Source: Niveispirillum sp048066115 (GTDB lineage: Bacteria > Pseudomonadota > Alphaproteobacteria > Azospirillales > Azospirillaceae). From it: a DNA stretch of 64,000 nt. The stretch spans positions 124,001 to 188,000 of the forward strand of contig NZ_JBLTYX010000006.1 in the NCBI RefSeq assembly GCF_048066115.1. The letters are read 5' to 3'. Positions 1 to 7,622 of this stretch are shown here, piece by piece. Numbering within the stretch: the stretch's first letter is position 1; each line of letters starts with the position of its first letter. Both the position numbers and the translations under genes were made by a program. Under the pieces are notes generated by a model, which did no database searches, was not told the origin of the DNA, and worked only from the letters and a program-made list of their open reading frames with translations.

Positions 1-1043
1 AGGATGCAGTTGCGCACATCCTCGCCCAGCTTGTCCCAGGGCTTCTTGATGTCCGCGCCATAATGGGCGCAGATGCTTTCCAGGGTCTGGAGGTAATATT
101 GCGAGGTGGAACCGGCCCAGGGGGCGATGGCGCCTTCCTTCAGGCTCAGCCGTTCATCCGGGACCACCAGCATCGGGTCGAAATAATGCTTCGATCCCAG
201 CCCGTCGCAGGCCGGGCAGGCGCCGAACGGGTTGTTGAAGGAGAACAGGCGGGGCTCCACCTCCTCGATCGTGAAGCCGCTGACCGGGCAGGCGAACTTG
301 GCGGAGAACACGGTGCGCTCACCGTTATCGGCATTCTCCGTGAAGATCAGCCCGTCGGACAGTTCCAGGCCCGTCTCGATCGAATCGGCCAGGCGGTTGC
401 CCAGGTCGGGCTGGATCTTCAGCCGGTCGACCACCACCTCGATATCATGCTTCAGCTTCTTGTCGAGGGTGGGCGCATCCTCGATCTCATACATCTCGCC
501 ATTGATCTTCACGCGCTGGAAGCCGCGCTTGCGCAGCTCCGCCAGTTCCTTCTTGAACTCCCCCTTCTTGCCGCGCGCGATGGGGGCCAGGAGGTAGAGG
601 CGGGTGTCGGCGGGCATCGCCATGATGCGGTCGACCATCTGGCTGACCGTCTGGCTTTCGATGGGCAGGCCGGTGGCCGGCGAATAGGGGATGCCGATGC
701 GCGCGAACAGCAGACGCATATAATCGTAAATCTCCGTCACCGTGCCGACGGTGGAGCGGGGATTGCGGCTGGTGGTCTTCTGTTCGATGGAGATGGCGGG
801 CGACAGGCCCTCGATGCTGTCGACATCGGGCTTCTGCATCAGTTCCAGGAACTGGCGCGCATAGGCCGACAGGCTTTCCACATAGCGCCGCTGCCCCTCG
901 GCATAGATCGTGTCGAAGGCCAGGGAGGATTTGCCGGAGCCCGACAGGCCGGTGATCACCACCAGACTGTCGCGCGGCAGATCGACATCGACATTCTTCA
1001 GGTTATGTTCGCGGGCGCCACGGACGGAAATATGCTTGTTCAT
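1..1043 (-). CDS. uvrA: UvrABC excinuclease subunit A, N-terminal part (runs off window)
   Basis: UvrA is the ATP-dependent DNA-damage recognition subunit of nucleotide excision repair. The visible 347 residues start at ATG 1043-1041 with MNKHISVRGAREHNLKNV, the family's typical opening. The first Walker A motif GLSGSGKS is at residues 32-39, followed by FDTIYAEGQRRYVESLSAYARQ-type sequence. The first zinc-ribbon region (CPVSGFTIEEVEPRLFSF...CPACDGLG) is present near the window edge. The reading frame is open to base 1, so the gene is cut by the window and not broken. MmcQ/YjbR lies 105 bp upstream on the same strand. A LexA box at 1577-1591 lies further upstream and could serve both genes; no second box is seen directly before uvrA. 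Confidence 0.97.
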   Translation of the reverse strand, partial: MNKHISVRGAREHNLKNVDVDLPRDSLVVITGLSGSGKSSLAFDTIYAEGQRRYVESLSAYARQFLELMQKPDVDSIEGLSPAISIEQKTTSRNPRSTVGTVTEIYDYMRLLFARIGIPYSPATGLPIESQTVSQMVDRIMAMPADTRLYLLAPIARGKKGEFKKELAELRKRGFQRVKINGEMYEIEDAPTLDKKLKHDIEVVVDRLKIQPDLGNRLADSIETGLELSDGLIFTENADNGERTVFSAKFACPVSGFTIEEVEPRLFSFNNPFGACPACDGLGSKHYFDPMLVVPDERLSLKEGAIAPWAGSTSQYYLQTLESICAHYGADIKKPWDKLGEDVRNCI

Positions 1044-1148
1044 CGCGGTCTGTCTTCGGCTTTCTGGCCCGTGGGGCGGATGCGTGCTGCGGTGCGAATA
1101 GGATAGGCGTTGCCGCCGGTTTGAAAAGGGCGCGTTGGCGCGGGGGCC

Positions 1149-1514
1149 TTATGCCGGAAGCTGGGCCGACAGGCGCTTGGGCGCCACGGCACGGTAGCTT
1201 TCCAGCATCCAGTGGTGGAACCGTTCCACATCCACAGCTGCGTCCCCCGCCTCGAACCGGAACGTCACCCAGCCGGCCTTGCCCAGGCCATAGCCGGTGG
1301 GGCTGGCGCCGGGCATGTCCAGCGCGAAGTCGCGGGAATGCGGCAGTTTCAGGGAGATGCGCAAGGCACCCTGGTAATGGTTCAGGAAGATGAAGATCTT
1401 GCCCCGCACCTTGATGACGCGTTCACCCCAGGGGAATTCCTCCGCCGCTTCGGGCAGGGAAAGGGCATGGGTTCTCAACGCCTGTTCGGCATCGGCGAAG
1501 GGCTGGTCATTCAT
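1149..1514 (-). CDS. MmcQ/YjbR family protein
   Basis: A 121-residue protein of the MmcQ/YjbR family (DUF419, CyaY-like fold). It has the usual features: SLPEAAEEFPWGERVIKVRGKIFIFL near the N-terminus, then LKLPHSRDFAL, and GKAGWVTF in the second half. The start at 1514 (MNDQPFADAEQ) is preferred because the upstream open frame is Pro/Arg-rich and runs through the LexA box. The molecular function is unknown; members are often described as DNA-binding-like. It sits between divergent uvrA and ssb, 63 bp from the LexA box, so SOS control is plausible but inferred. Confidence 0.85.
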   Translation of the reverse strand: MNDQPFADAEQALRTHALSLPEAAEEFPWGERVIKVRGKIFIFLNHYQGALRISLKLPHSRDFALDMPGASPTGYGLGKAGWVTFRFEAGDAAVDVERFHHWMLESYRAVAPKRLSAQLPA

Positions 1515-1576
1515 GGCCGCGTCCGGTTGGTCATGGGACGGGGCAGACAATGCCCTGTCCGGAAGGGGAATGCAAT

Positions 1577-1591
1577 GTTCTTGTATTGTTC
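1577..1591. promoter_or_regulatory. LexA (SOS) box between MmcQ/uvrA and ssb
   Basis: GTTC at 1577-1580, seven bases, GTTC at 1588-1591. This is an exact match to the alphaproteobacterial LexA operator GTTC-N7-GTTC. It lies 106 bp before the ssb start and 63 bp before the MmcQ start, in the divergent intergenic region. The same motif occurs upstream of recA at 46363-46377, which supports both calls. Confidence 0.8.
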
Positions 1592-1696
1592 CCTTTAAAC
1601 TTGTAGAAACGGGAAGCGGGCAGCGTGTAGGCTGCGGGCCATTCCGGCGGGGCTGAGGGCTTCCGCCGTCGAACCCTTTTGCGAAAGAGCGACACA

Positions 1697-2263
1697 ATGG
1701 CGGGCAGCGTCAACAAGGTCATCCTGATCGGCAACCTGGGCAAGGAGCCGGAGGTCCGGTCGCTTCAGAACGGCGGCAAGGTGTGCACCCTGCGCATCGC
1801 CACGTCGGAGACCTGGAAGGATCGCGGCACGGGCGAGCGCCAGGAGCGCACGCAGTGGCACAGCGTCGTCATCTTCAATGAAAACCTGGTCGGTATCGCC
1901 GAACGCTTCCTGAAGAAGGGCAGCAAGGTTTATGTCGAAGGCCAGCTTGAGACCCGCAAGTGGCAGGACCAGCAGGGGCAGGAGCGCTATACGACCGAGG
2001 TCGTGCTGCGCCAGTTCCGTGGCGAGCTGACGCTGCTGGATGGCCGTGAAGGCGGCGGCGGTGGCGGTGGCGATTATGGCGGCGGCGGCGATTACGGCGG
2101 CGGCTATAGTGGTGGGGGCGGTGCCTCCTATGGCGGTGGTGGCGGCGATTACGGTGGGGGCAGCAGCAGCGGCAGCCGGGGTGGCGGGTCGCGCGGCGGT
2201 TCCGGTGGCGGCGGTGGCCGTCCCAGCCCGGCGGCCGACCTGGACGACGAAATCCCGTTCTGA
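1697..2263 (+). CDS. ssb: Single-stranded DNA-binding protein
   Basis: SSB coats single-stranded DNA in replication, repair and recombination. It is 188 residues long. The OB fold occupies about residues 1-112 (MAGSVNKVILIGNLGKEPEVR..., then ERQERTQWHSVV and GSKVYVEGQLETRKW). A long Gly-rich linker with Tyr/Ser/Arg follows, about residues 118-178. The acidic tip DDEIPF at the extreme C-terminus is the partner-binding motif. The ATG at 1697 matches the family start; an in-frame upstream codon at 1679 adds only six residues. The gene is followed by an intrinsic terminator at 2289-2327. Confidence 0.97.
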   Translation: MAGSVNKVILIGNLGKEPEVRSLQNGGKVCTLRIATSETWKDRGTGERQERTQWHSVVIFNENLVGIAERFLKKGSKVYVEGQLETRKWQDQQGQERYTTEVVLRQFRGELTLLDGREGGGGGGGDYGGGGDYGGGYSGGGGASYGGGGGDYGGGSSSGSRGGGSRGGSGGGGGRPSPAADLDDEIPF

Positions 2264-2288
2264 TCAGCGGTCGGAAGCATATGTGTGA

Positions 2289-2327
2289 GAAAAGGGCGGG
2301 TTTCCCCAGAGAGTCCCGCCCTTTTTG
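2289..2327 (+). terminator. Intrinsic terminator of ssb
   Basis: AAAGGGCGGG at 2291-2300 pairs with CCCGCCCTTT from 2315, followed by a run of T. It lies 28 bp after the ssb stop. Confidence 0.85.
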
Positions 2328-2464
2328 TATCTTCATCCGCCCTCCGGGGCGGGTTACCCGAATACCTTTTCCGTTACCCGCCGCCCCCATGGCGGAGGCG
2401 GGGCGACACGCGTTCCTATTGCCGATCGGAACATAGGGCCGGCCTGTTCTTGAGGGAGTGGCGA

Positions 2465-3748
2465 ATGGCTGATCTGGGCAATGGGGATGGGGCGCATTCC
2501 GTCCGGTTCGGGACGCCGGTTTCGCGGCGGTCCATGATCGGGGGCATGGCGACAGTGGGCACCTTGTCCGGCACCATGGCCGGAAAAGCATCGGCGCCGG
2601 CGCGCAGCGGAGGCGGATGGGACGTCGTCGTGGTCGGCGCCGGTGTCTTCGGCGCCTGGACCGCCTGGAACCTGCAGCGCCTTGGCCGGAAAGTGCTGCT
2701 GGTCGATGCCTGGGGGCCGGCGCATACGCGGGCATCGTCGGGCGGGGAGACGCGGCTGATCCGTACGGAATATGCCGGTGATCCGCTCTACACGCGCTGG
2801 GCCTGGGAATCGCTGGCCGAATGGCAGGCCCTGTCACAACGCCATGAAAGCCCGATCTTTCATCCGGTCGGCGCGCTGTATCTCTATCCGCAGGACAGTG
2901 CCGGGATCGACCGCAGCATCGCCCTGCAGCGGTCGCTGGGCATCGCGATCGAGAAGATTGCCGTTTCAGATATGGCCCGACGCTGGCCCCAGATCGGGTT
3001 CGACGGGGTGATGGTAGGGGTTCTGCAGCCCGGCATGGGCGCACTGATGGCCAGGCGCAGCGTGCAGGCGCTGGTGGGTGAGTTCGTGCGGGCCGGCGGT
3101 TTTTACCGGCAATGCGCCATCGATCCGCCGCAAGCGACCGGCGGGGCACTGGAGGCGATCACCGGCAGCGGTGGGGAGAGGGTGCGCGCCGATCAGTTCG
3201 TCTTCGCCTGCGGCCCGTGGTTGCCCAAGCTGTTTCCCGATGTCGTGGGGTCCAGGATCGTGCCGACACGCCAGGACGTGTTCTTCTTCGCACCGGAACC
3301 GGGTGACGCGCGGTTCGATGGGGCGCATCTGCCGGCCTGGGTGGATGCGGGCAGCAAGGACCTGCATTACGGGTTCCCCGATATCGAATCCCGCGGTTTC
3401 AAGATCGCGCTTGATAGGCACGGCCCGGCCATCGATCCCGATGTGATGGACAGGCGGATCGACGACCAGGCGCTGCAGGACGTGCGGGATTATCTGGCAC
3501 GCCGCTTTCCGGGCCTGGCCAGGCGACCGCTCGCCGAAGCCAGGGTCTGCCAGTATGAGAACAGTGACAATGGCGATCTGTTGATTGACCGGCATCCGGC
3601 CTGGGCCAATGCCTGGATCGTCGGTGGCGGCAGCGGCCATGGCTTCAAGCATGGGCCCGCGATGGGCCGCCATGTCGCCGGACTGGTGTCGGGGACAGGT
3701 ACGATCGAGCCGCGCCTGGCATTTGCGTCCCACCGTCCCCACGGCTAG
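2465..3748 (+). CDS. FAD-dependent oxidoreductase (DAO / monomeric sarcosine oxidase-like) with Tat-type leader
   Basis: A 427-residue flavoprotein of the DAO family. The dinucleotide-binding GAGVFG is at about residues 58-63, and SSGGETRLIR at 91-100 matches the monomeric sarcosine oxidase/N-methyltryptophan oxidase signature. Near the C-terminus, RVCQYENSDNGDLLID aligns with the segment whose Cys carries covalent FAD in those enzymes. The likely reaction is oxidative demethylation or deamination of a secondary or N-methyl amine with H2O2 release; the substrate cannot be read. Residues 19-45 (SRRSMIGGMATVG...) look like a twin-arginine leader, unusual for this mostly cytoplasmic family. The start at 2465 has GAGGGAGTG just upstream. 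Confidence 0.8.
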   Translation: MADLGNGDGAHSVRFGTPVSRRSMIGGMATVGTLSGTMAGKASAPARSGGGWDVVVVGAGVFGAWTAWNLQRLGRKVLLVDAWGPAHTRASSGGETRLIRTEYAGDPLYTRWAWESLAEWQALSQRHESPIFHPVGALYLYPQDSAGIDRSIALQRSLGIAIEKIAVSDMARRWPQIGFDGVMVGVLQPGMGALMARRSVQALVGEFVRAGGFYRQCAIDPPQATGGALEAITGSGGERVRADQFVFACGPWLPKLFPDVVGSRIVPTRQDVFFFAPEPGDARFDGAHLPAWVDAGSKDLHYGFPDIESRGFKIALDRHGPAIDPDVMDRRIDDQALQDVRDYLARRFPGLARRPLAEARVCQYENSDNGDLLIDRHPAWANAWIVGGGSGHGFKHGPAMGRHVAGLVSGTGTIEPRLAFASHRPHG

Positions 3749-3779
3749 GCCTGTTTCCGGCTGACCGGAAACAGGCCTA
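3746..3779. terminator. Perfect 15-bp hairpin starting at the oxidase stop codon
   Basis: TAGGCCTGTTTCCGG (3746-3760) pairs perfectly with its complement at 3765-3779 around a CTGA loop. The first three bases are the stop codon of the upstream oxidase. There is no T-tract, so factor-independent termination is uncertain. It also forms a 5' flanking hairpin to repeat copy A. Confidence 0.6.
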
Positions 3780-3791
3780 ACGTTTCGTGTT

Positions 3792-3892
3792 CCTCAATCG
3801 CCGGCACCGCATGCGCGGCTTGGCTTACGCCCCCATGGGCGGGCGCGCCGGCGGTCGCCGCCGGAGCGGTTTACGGTCACCCGTAAACCGCT
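3792..3892 (+). repeat. Four-hairpin intergenic repeat, copy A
   Basis: Begins with CCTCAATCGCCGGC. H1 is CCGC-ATGC-GCGG, then linker TTGGCTTACG. H2 is GCCC-CCAT-GGGC. H3 is CCGGCGG-TCG-CCGCCGG. H4 is the private stem AGCGGTTTACGG / CCGTAAACCGCT (3865-3892), whose outer pair reaches the stop codon of the globin gene. It lies between two convergent genes. Confidence 0.85.
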
Positions 3893-4249
3893 CTAAGCCG
3901 CTATATATTGGATGCCCATCTGCAGGCTGCGGGCGATGCGGCCGGCGGTGGCGCGGACGGCGGCGGCATCGTCGGGTGACAGCACCTCGTGTGCCGTTTC
4001 CTGCCACAGGGCCAGCCAGCGTTCGAACCGGGCCGGGGTCAGCTGGTCGCGGTGGCGCAGATGGGCGGCCATCGGGTTGCCCTTATACCGCCCGCTGGTC
4101 AGCATCACCGACGACCAGAAATCGGCCAGCAGCTTCAGGTGGTGGTCCCAGTCCGTGATGATGTCGTTGAAGACGGGGCCCAGGTCCGGGTCCTGCCGTA
4201 TCTTGGCGTAAAAGGCTGCCACCAGCCGGGTCAGTTGCGCGTCATCCAT
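3893..4249 (-). CDS. Group III truncated hemoglobin
   Basis: A 118-residue protein with the compact 2-over-2 globin pattern of group III truncated hemoglobins. It shows FYAKIRQDPDLGPVF (A/B helices), a DWDHHLKLLADFWSSVMLTSGRYKGNPM segment and a His-containing AAHLRH region (about residues 61-66) that should hold the proximal heme ligand. Such proteins bind O2, NO or peroxide; the physiological role is not established in most bacteria. A 43-bp dyad with a half-site resembling the nitric-oxide sensor NsrR operator lies 36 bp upstream (4285-4327), which would fit NO control. That link is inference. Confidence 0.85.
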   Translation of the reverse strand: MDDAQLTRLVAAFYAKIRQDPDLGPVFNDIITDWDHHLKLLADFWSSVMLTSGRYKGNPMAAHLRHRDQLTPARFERWLALWQETAHEVLSPDDAAAVRATAGRIARSLQMGIQYIAA

Positions 4250-4284
4250 GGCGATCCTCGTAAGCTACGGCCATAAGATGGGCT

Positions 4285-4327
4285 GCAACCCATAAAGAGG
4301 CAAAGCAAATGCATCTTTATGGGTTGC
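4285..4327. promoter_or_regulatory. 43-bp dyad upstream of the globin gene, NsrR-like half-site
   Basis: Perfect 14-bp arms: GCAACCCATAAAGA (4285-4298) and its complement (4314-4327). At the same symmetry centre (4306), AAATGCATCTT at 4307-4317 matches one half of the NsrR-type operator. The left half AAGAGGCAAAG is degenerate. It also lies 9 bp after the DUF4331 stop, so a termination role is possible, although no T-tract follows on either strand. Confidence 0.45.
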
Positions 4328-4335
4328 GCCTTTTG

Positions 4336-5508
4336 TCACGGGCGAGCCAGGAAGGGGAAGGCGCTGTCGGAATGGGGCTTCTCATCCTGGTCGACACCGT
4401 CATCGATGCCGTTCTCGGTGCCATTGACCAGCAGGGAACGATAGATATCGACGGCATCGACATTGGGCGTGCGGCCGCCGCAATCGCCGGCGAGGTCTTC
4501 CCGTCCGCCAACCGCTGCCAGCTCGACGGCGGCGAAGTGCCGGCATTGGCCGCTCTCGGCGTTGATCCATAGCCGGTCGTCGGCCAGCAGGGCGGCCGTT
4601 GCGTCGTAACGCCGGGCGGGGGCGGCCTCGCGATCGGCCAGGAAGCCGTTGCCGCAGATGCCGTCAAACCCGTCATAGAGGCCCAGATTGCGGGCGATCT
4701 CCGGCGCGAATCCCTGCCATTCGGCAGGTTTGGCGGCGTTGTATTCTTCCTTCATCCGATTGCTCACCTCCGCCCCGGCCAGGGTGCCCAGCAGGGCATT
4801 ACCGGTCAGGGGACGGCCCATGCGGTCGATCCAGCGTTCGTCCGTGCCGGTGGTGGCCCAGACGGCGAGATTGGAGCCGCCTTGATTGATGGTGGCGATA
4901 TCGACGGACACGACCAGGGAGGCGGGCGTCCAGCCCTTCAGGAAGTTCGAGGCCGGGCCGTCATTGACATGACGCCAGCGGTCGCGGATTTCCGCCACGG
5001 TTTTGGTGTCGAAGGCGGGGCATTGGCCGGCATCGACCGGCGTGCCGGCCTTCAGCGCAGCCAAAGCCGCCTGATAAGCGTTGCGGGTGCCGACGACATT
5101 GTTGAAGAACGGGTCATCCCTCAGGCCAGCGAAGACGCGGAACAGGCCTTTGCGGGAGGTCAGGCCCTGTTCCACGCCGGCATTCCCCGCCACCCGATCG
5201 CGGCCCAGCTTGCAATCCACCGTATCCGGCTGCGGGAAACGGCAGGTGATGCTGGTCGACCGATGGGTGGTGCCAAAACGGCGGCCGCTGTCGATATGGA
5301 ATTCGTAGGTGACCGTGTCGGAAAAGCCGTGGCCGACAATGGCCATGACCAGGTTCAGCCGTTTGGCGTCCGGTGACATCCAGGCGAAAAGGTCGCCGAT
5401 ATCGGTGCGGGGATCGGCGATCACAGAAGGCGTGTCGAGATGATCGGAGGCCTGGGCCGCCGGGGCCAGGAGCAGCGACAGGGCGAGCCATTGCAGGATG
5501 CGGGGCAT
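4336..5508 (-). CDS. DUF4331 family secreted protein
   Basis: A 390-residue protein with a signal peptide (MPRILQWLALSLLLAPAAQA, about residues 1-20) and the DUF4331 opening SDHLDTPSVIADPRTDIGDLFAWMSPD. It continues with a conserved GRRFGTTHRSTSITCRF-type segment and a C-terminal half rich in Asp and Asn. The biochemical function of DUF4331 is unknown; members are periplasmic or extracellular. The start at 5508 gives a clean signal peptide, while the longer open frame upstream overlaps the neighbouring gene. It is 10 bp downstream of the DUF4198-like gene on the same strand, so the two are probably one operon. Confidence 0.82.
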   Translation of the reverse strand: MPRILQWLALSLLLAPAAQASDHLDTPSVIADPRTDIGDLFAWMSPDAKRLNLVMAIVGHGFSDTVTYEFHIDSGRRFGTTHRSTSITCRFPQPDTVDCKLGRDRVAGNAGVEQGLTSRKGLFRVFAGLRDDPFFNNVVGTRNAYQAALAALKAGTPVDAGQCPAFDTKTVAEIRDRWRHVNDGPASNFLKGWTPASLVVSVDIATINQGGSNLAVWATTGTDERWIDRMGRPLTGNALLGTLAGAEVSNRMKEEYNAAKPAEWQGFAPEIARNLGLYDGFDGICGNGFLADREAAPARRYDATAALLADDRLWINAESGQCRHFAAVELAAVGGREDLAGDCGGRTPNVDAVDIYRSLLVNGTENGIDDGVDQDEKPHSDSAFPFLARP

Positions 5509-5518
5509 AGGATGGTCC

Positions 5519-6346
5519 TTAAGGGGCGGTGCCGATGGCGAAGGACAGGCTGGAGAAAGTCGTCTCGAAATCGGCGATGGCGCGGTCGGCCAGCGGCTTG
5601 GTCCAGACGGTGCTGAGCAGCCAGGGGCCGTCATGGGGGATGGTCAGGCTGGTATGGCCGGCCGTGTCGGTCACCTGCCGTGCCACCGCATCGCCACCGG
5701 GGCGCAGGTCGGTCAGCACCAGTTGCGCGCCGGGCAGGGGGACGCCGTTGAACAGGATGCGCACGGGCAGGGGCTGGCCCGCCGTCAGCAGGCCAGGATG
5801 GGTTTCCGGCACGATCTCCAGGCTGAGACCCACCGGCCGGGTGATGTCACTGGTGCCGGCGCCCTGCTGGATGATGGATTTGGCGCGGCGGCCATAGAGT
5901 TCGCGGCCGGGCCGGTCACTTTCATTGTTCGCGGCACGCCAGGCGATGGCCGGGGTTAGCCCTTCGTCGCGGATATAGGCGTTGAACCGGTCGGGTGGCA
6001 GGGTGATGGGGACGTGGTTGGTTTCCAGCACGATCAGATGCGTGCCGGCCCCGTCCAGGGAAAGGTGCATGTCGGCATCGACGGCCCCCAAAGACAGGTG
6101 GGGACGCTGGTCCCTGATGCCGGCGGGACCGATGCTGTTCAGCACCAGGATGCGCTTTTCCCGGATGGGGGAGCGCTGGCGTGTCTCGTGGTCACCCACC
6201 ATCAGGTTGGCGGGCAGGTCCTGGCCCGGGAGGGTATGGAACGATTGCGGCTGTATCCAGAAATCATGGGCGTTGGCCGTTCGGGTGGCCAGCATGCCGA
6301 TGAGCAGCAGGATGCCGAAAGACAAAGCGCCGCCGTTCCCCGCCAT
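5519..6346 (-). CDS. DUF4198-like periplasmic protein
   Basis: A 275-residue protein with a cleavable signal peptide (about residues 1-26, ending RTANA) followed directly by HDFWIQPQSF. That His-Asp-Phe-Trp start of the mature chain is characteristic of DUF4198/NikM-like periplasmic proteins linked to metal handling. The C-terminal half looks like a beta-sandwich (PLPVRILFNGVPLPGAQLVL, DTAGHTSLTIPHDGPWLL). It is the first gene of a pair with the DUF4331 gene 10 bp downstream. Metal binding through the N-terminal His is inferred from the family and not proven. Confidence 0.75.
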   Translation of the reverse strand: MAGNGGALSFGILLLIGMLATRTANAHDFWIQPQSFHTLPGQDLPANLMVGDHETRQRSPIREKRILVLNSIGPAGIRDQRPHLSLGAVDADMHLSLDGAGTHLIVLETNHVPITLPPDRFNAYIRDEGLTPAIAWRAANNESDRPGRELYGRRAKSIIQQGAGTSDITRPVGLSLEIVPETHPGLLTAGQPLPVRILFNGVPLPGAQLVLTDLRPGGDAVARQVTDTAGHTSLTIPHDGPWLLSTVWTKPLADRAIADFETTFSSLSFAIGTAP

Positions 6347-6412
6347 GGCGTGGTTCCTTCGATTTGGATTTTTGAGAAAAAGGTCGGCGGTGTCGCCGGC
6401 CTGGTAGGGCGA

Positions 6413-6559
6413 TCAGTCGCCTTGGGCGGAAATGTCGGCTTCGTTCAGCTTGCGGGCGCAATCCTCGCAGCAGACTTCCACGGTGCGGCCGCCGACCTTC
6501 ACCTTGATGGGCCGGTCGTCCAGATCGCAGTCGCAGGCGGCACAGGTCTTCTGGGTCAT
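6413..6559 (-). CDS. Small Cys-rich putative metal-binding protein (48 aa)
   Basis: A 48-residue protein beginning MTQKTCAACDCDLDDRPIKV, with CxxCxC near the N-terminus and VEVCCEDCARKLNEAD in the second half. The two Cys clusters around a short beta segment look like a minimal YHS/TRASH-type zinc ribbon. The start at 6559 has GGAAAC upstream. An in-frame ATG at 6577 would add six residues. It is 66 bp upstream of the DUF4198-like gene on the same strand, so it may belong to the same metal-related operon. The exact function is unknown. Confidence 0.7.
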   Translation of the reverse strand: MTQKTCAACDCDLDDRPIKVKVGGRTVEVCCEDCARKLNEADISAQGD

Positions 6560-6651
6560 GATCCGGTTTCCGTTCATCGGGTTGCGATGGACGGATGTAA
6601 CCAGGGACGCAGAATCTGCGCTGTCGAAATCTTTAGGTTTTTTACTTTGTT

Positions 6652-6742
6652 CCCTCAGGCGCCGGGCGGACGCATCCGCGTCCTCGGCTCACGGCGCACG
6701 AGCGCCGGGCCGGCGGTCGCCGGCCTGCTGGTATCAGCCAGC
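6652..6742 (+). repeat. Four-hairpin intergenic repeat, copy B
   Basis: Begins CCCTCAGGCGCCGGGCG. H1 GACGC-ATCC-GCGTC, linker CTCGGCTCACG, H2 GGCGC-ACGA-GCGCC, H3 GCCGGC-GGTC-GCCGGC. H4 is the private stem GCTGG-TATCAG-CCAGC at 6727-6742. The stop codon of the AraC gene (6734-6736) lies inside H4, so the last residues of that protein are encoded by repeat sequence. Confidence 0.85.
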
Positions 6743-7576
6743 GCCGGGCCGCTTCAGCACCGATTGCCGGAACTCTGTGGGGGAGCGGCCATAGGCCTGG
6801 CGGAAGGCGGCGGTGAAATGGCTGTGGCTGGAGAAGCCAAGCTCCAGGCCCAGCGCGGTCAGATCCTCGTATTCCGCGATCAGGTCCAGGGCACGGGCCA
6901 GCCGCAGCCTGGTCTGATAGCGATAGAGCGGCACCCCCTCCACCTGCCGGAACAGCTGGGTCAGATAGACGGGGGAGCCACCGACCTCCGCAGCGATCTC
7001 TGCCAGGGTCCAGCGACGCGACAGGTCGGCAGACAGCGCCAGCTTGATCCGGTCCACCAGCCGCTGCTGCCCATGGCGGGCATCGGCGGCGTGGGAGGTG
7101 CGGGGGCCGAGTGCGCGCTGTGCCAGGGTCAGGGCCAGGCTTTCCGCCTCCAGCGGTTCGGCGGTGTCGGTCAGCAGGCTGTAGCGCAGCATCGCGGTCA
7201 GGGCCGTGGCGCGCGGATCGATGCGCAGGCGCTGGCGGGTGAAGCGCACCGGATCGCCGGGGCACAGCATCTCCGGTCGCGGCAGTTCCCGCAGCAGATG
7301 CGGATCGATGAACAGCAGCAGGCTGGCATCGCCGCCGGGCACGGGATGGGTGATGCGGAACGGCTCACCGGCGTTGAAGAAGACCACCTGGTTGGGTTCG
7401 GCCACGGCGACATCATCGCCGGCTTGGCGCTGGTACAGGCCGCGGTACGGAAAGGCCAGATAGGTGGAATGGGCGCAATCCACGCCCGGATCATGGTCGC
7501 AATCACCGGTGCAGACGGCATCGAGCACGCGGACGGTGGCGGTCGCCAGAAGGGGGGTGACGCGGTAGGGGGCCAT
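6734..7576 (-). CDS. AraC family transcriptional regulator
   Basis: A 280-residue regulator. The N-terminal cupin-like sensor domain covers about residues 1-165. The C-terminal AraC double helix-turn-helix covers about residues 185-275: WTLAEIAAEVGGSPVYLTQLF is the first HTH and LTALGLELGFSSHSHFTAAFRQAYGRSPTEFR the second. The start at 7576 (MAPYRVTPLLATATVRVLD) is preferred over an upstream open frame with atypical composition. The gene ends inside repeat copy B. Its targets are unknown; the adjacent genes on the same strand are the small Cys-rich protein downstream and a diguanylate cyclase upstream. Confidence 0.9.
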   Translation of the reverse strand: MAPYRVTPLLATATVRVLDAVCTGDCDHDPGVDCAHSTYLAFPYRGLYQRQAGDDVAVAEPNQVVFFNAGEPFRITHPVPGGDASLLLFIDPHLLRELPRPEMLCPGDPVRFTRQRLRIDPRATALTAMLRYSLLTDTAEPLEAESLALTLAQRALGPRTSHAADARHGQQRLVDRIKLALSADLSRRWTLAEIAAEVGGSPVYLTQLFRQVEGVPLYRYQTRLRLARALDLIAEYEDLTALGLELGFSSHSHFTAAFRQAYGRSPTEFRQSVLKRPGAG

Positions 7577-7622
7577 GGCACCCCATGCTACGCGGCGGCG
7601 ATCAGCCGAACAAGCCGCAGGC

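Noticed and set aside
1875..3149. Long minus-strand open frame opposite ssb and the oxidase
   Set aside because: Shadow frame: rich in Arg, His and Pro, with no conserved motif, and covers the Gly-rich codons of ssb.
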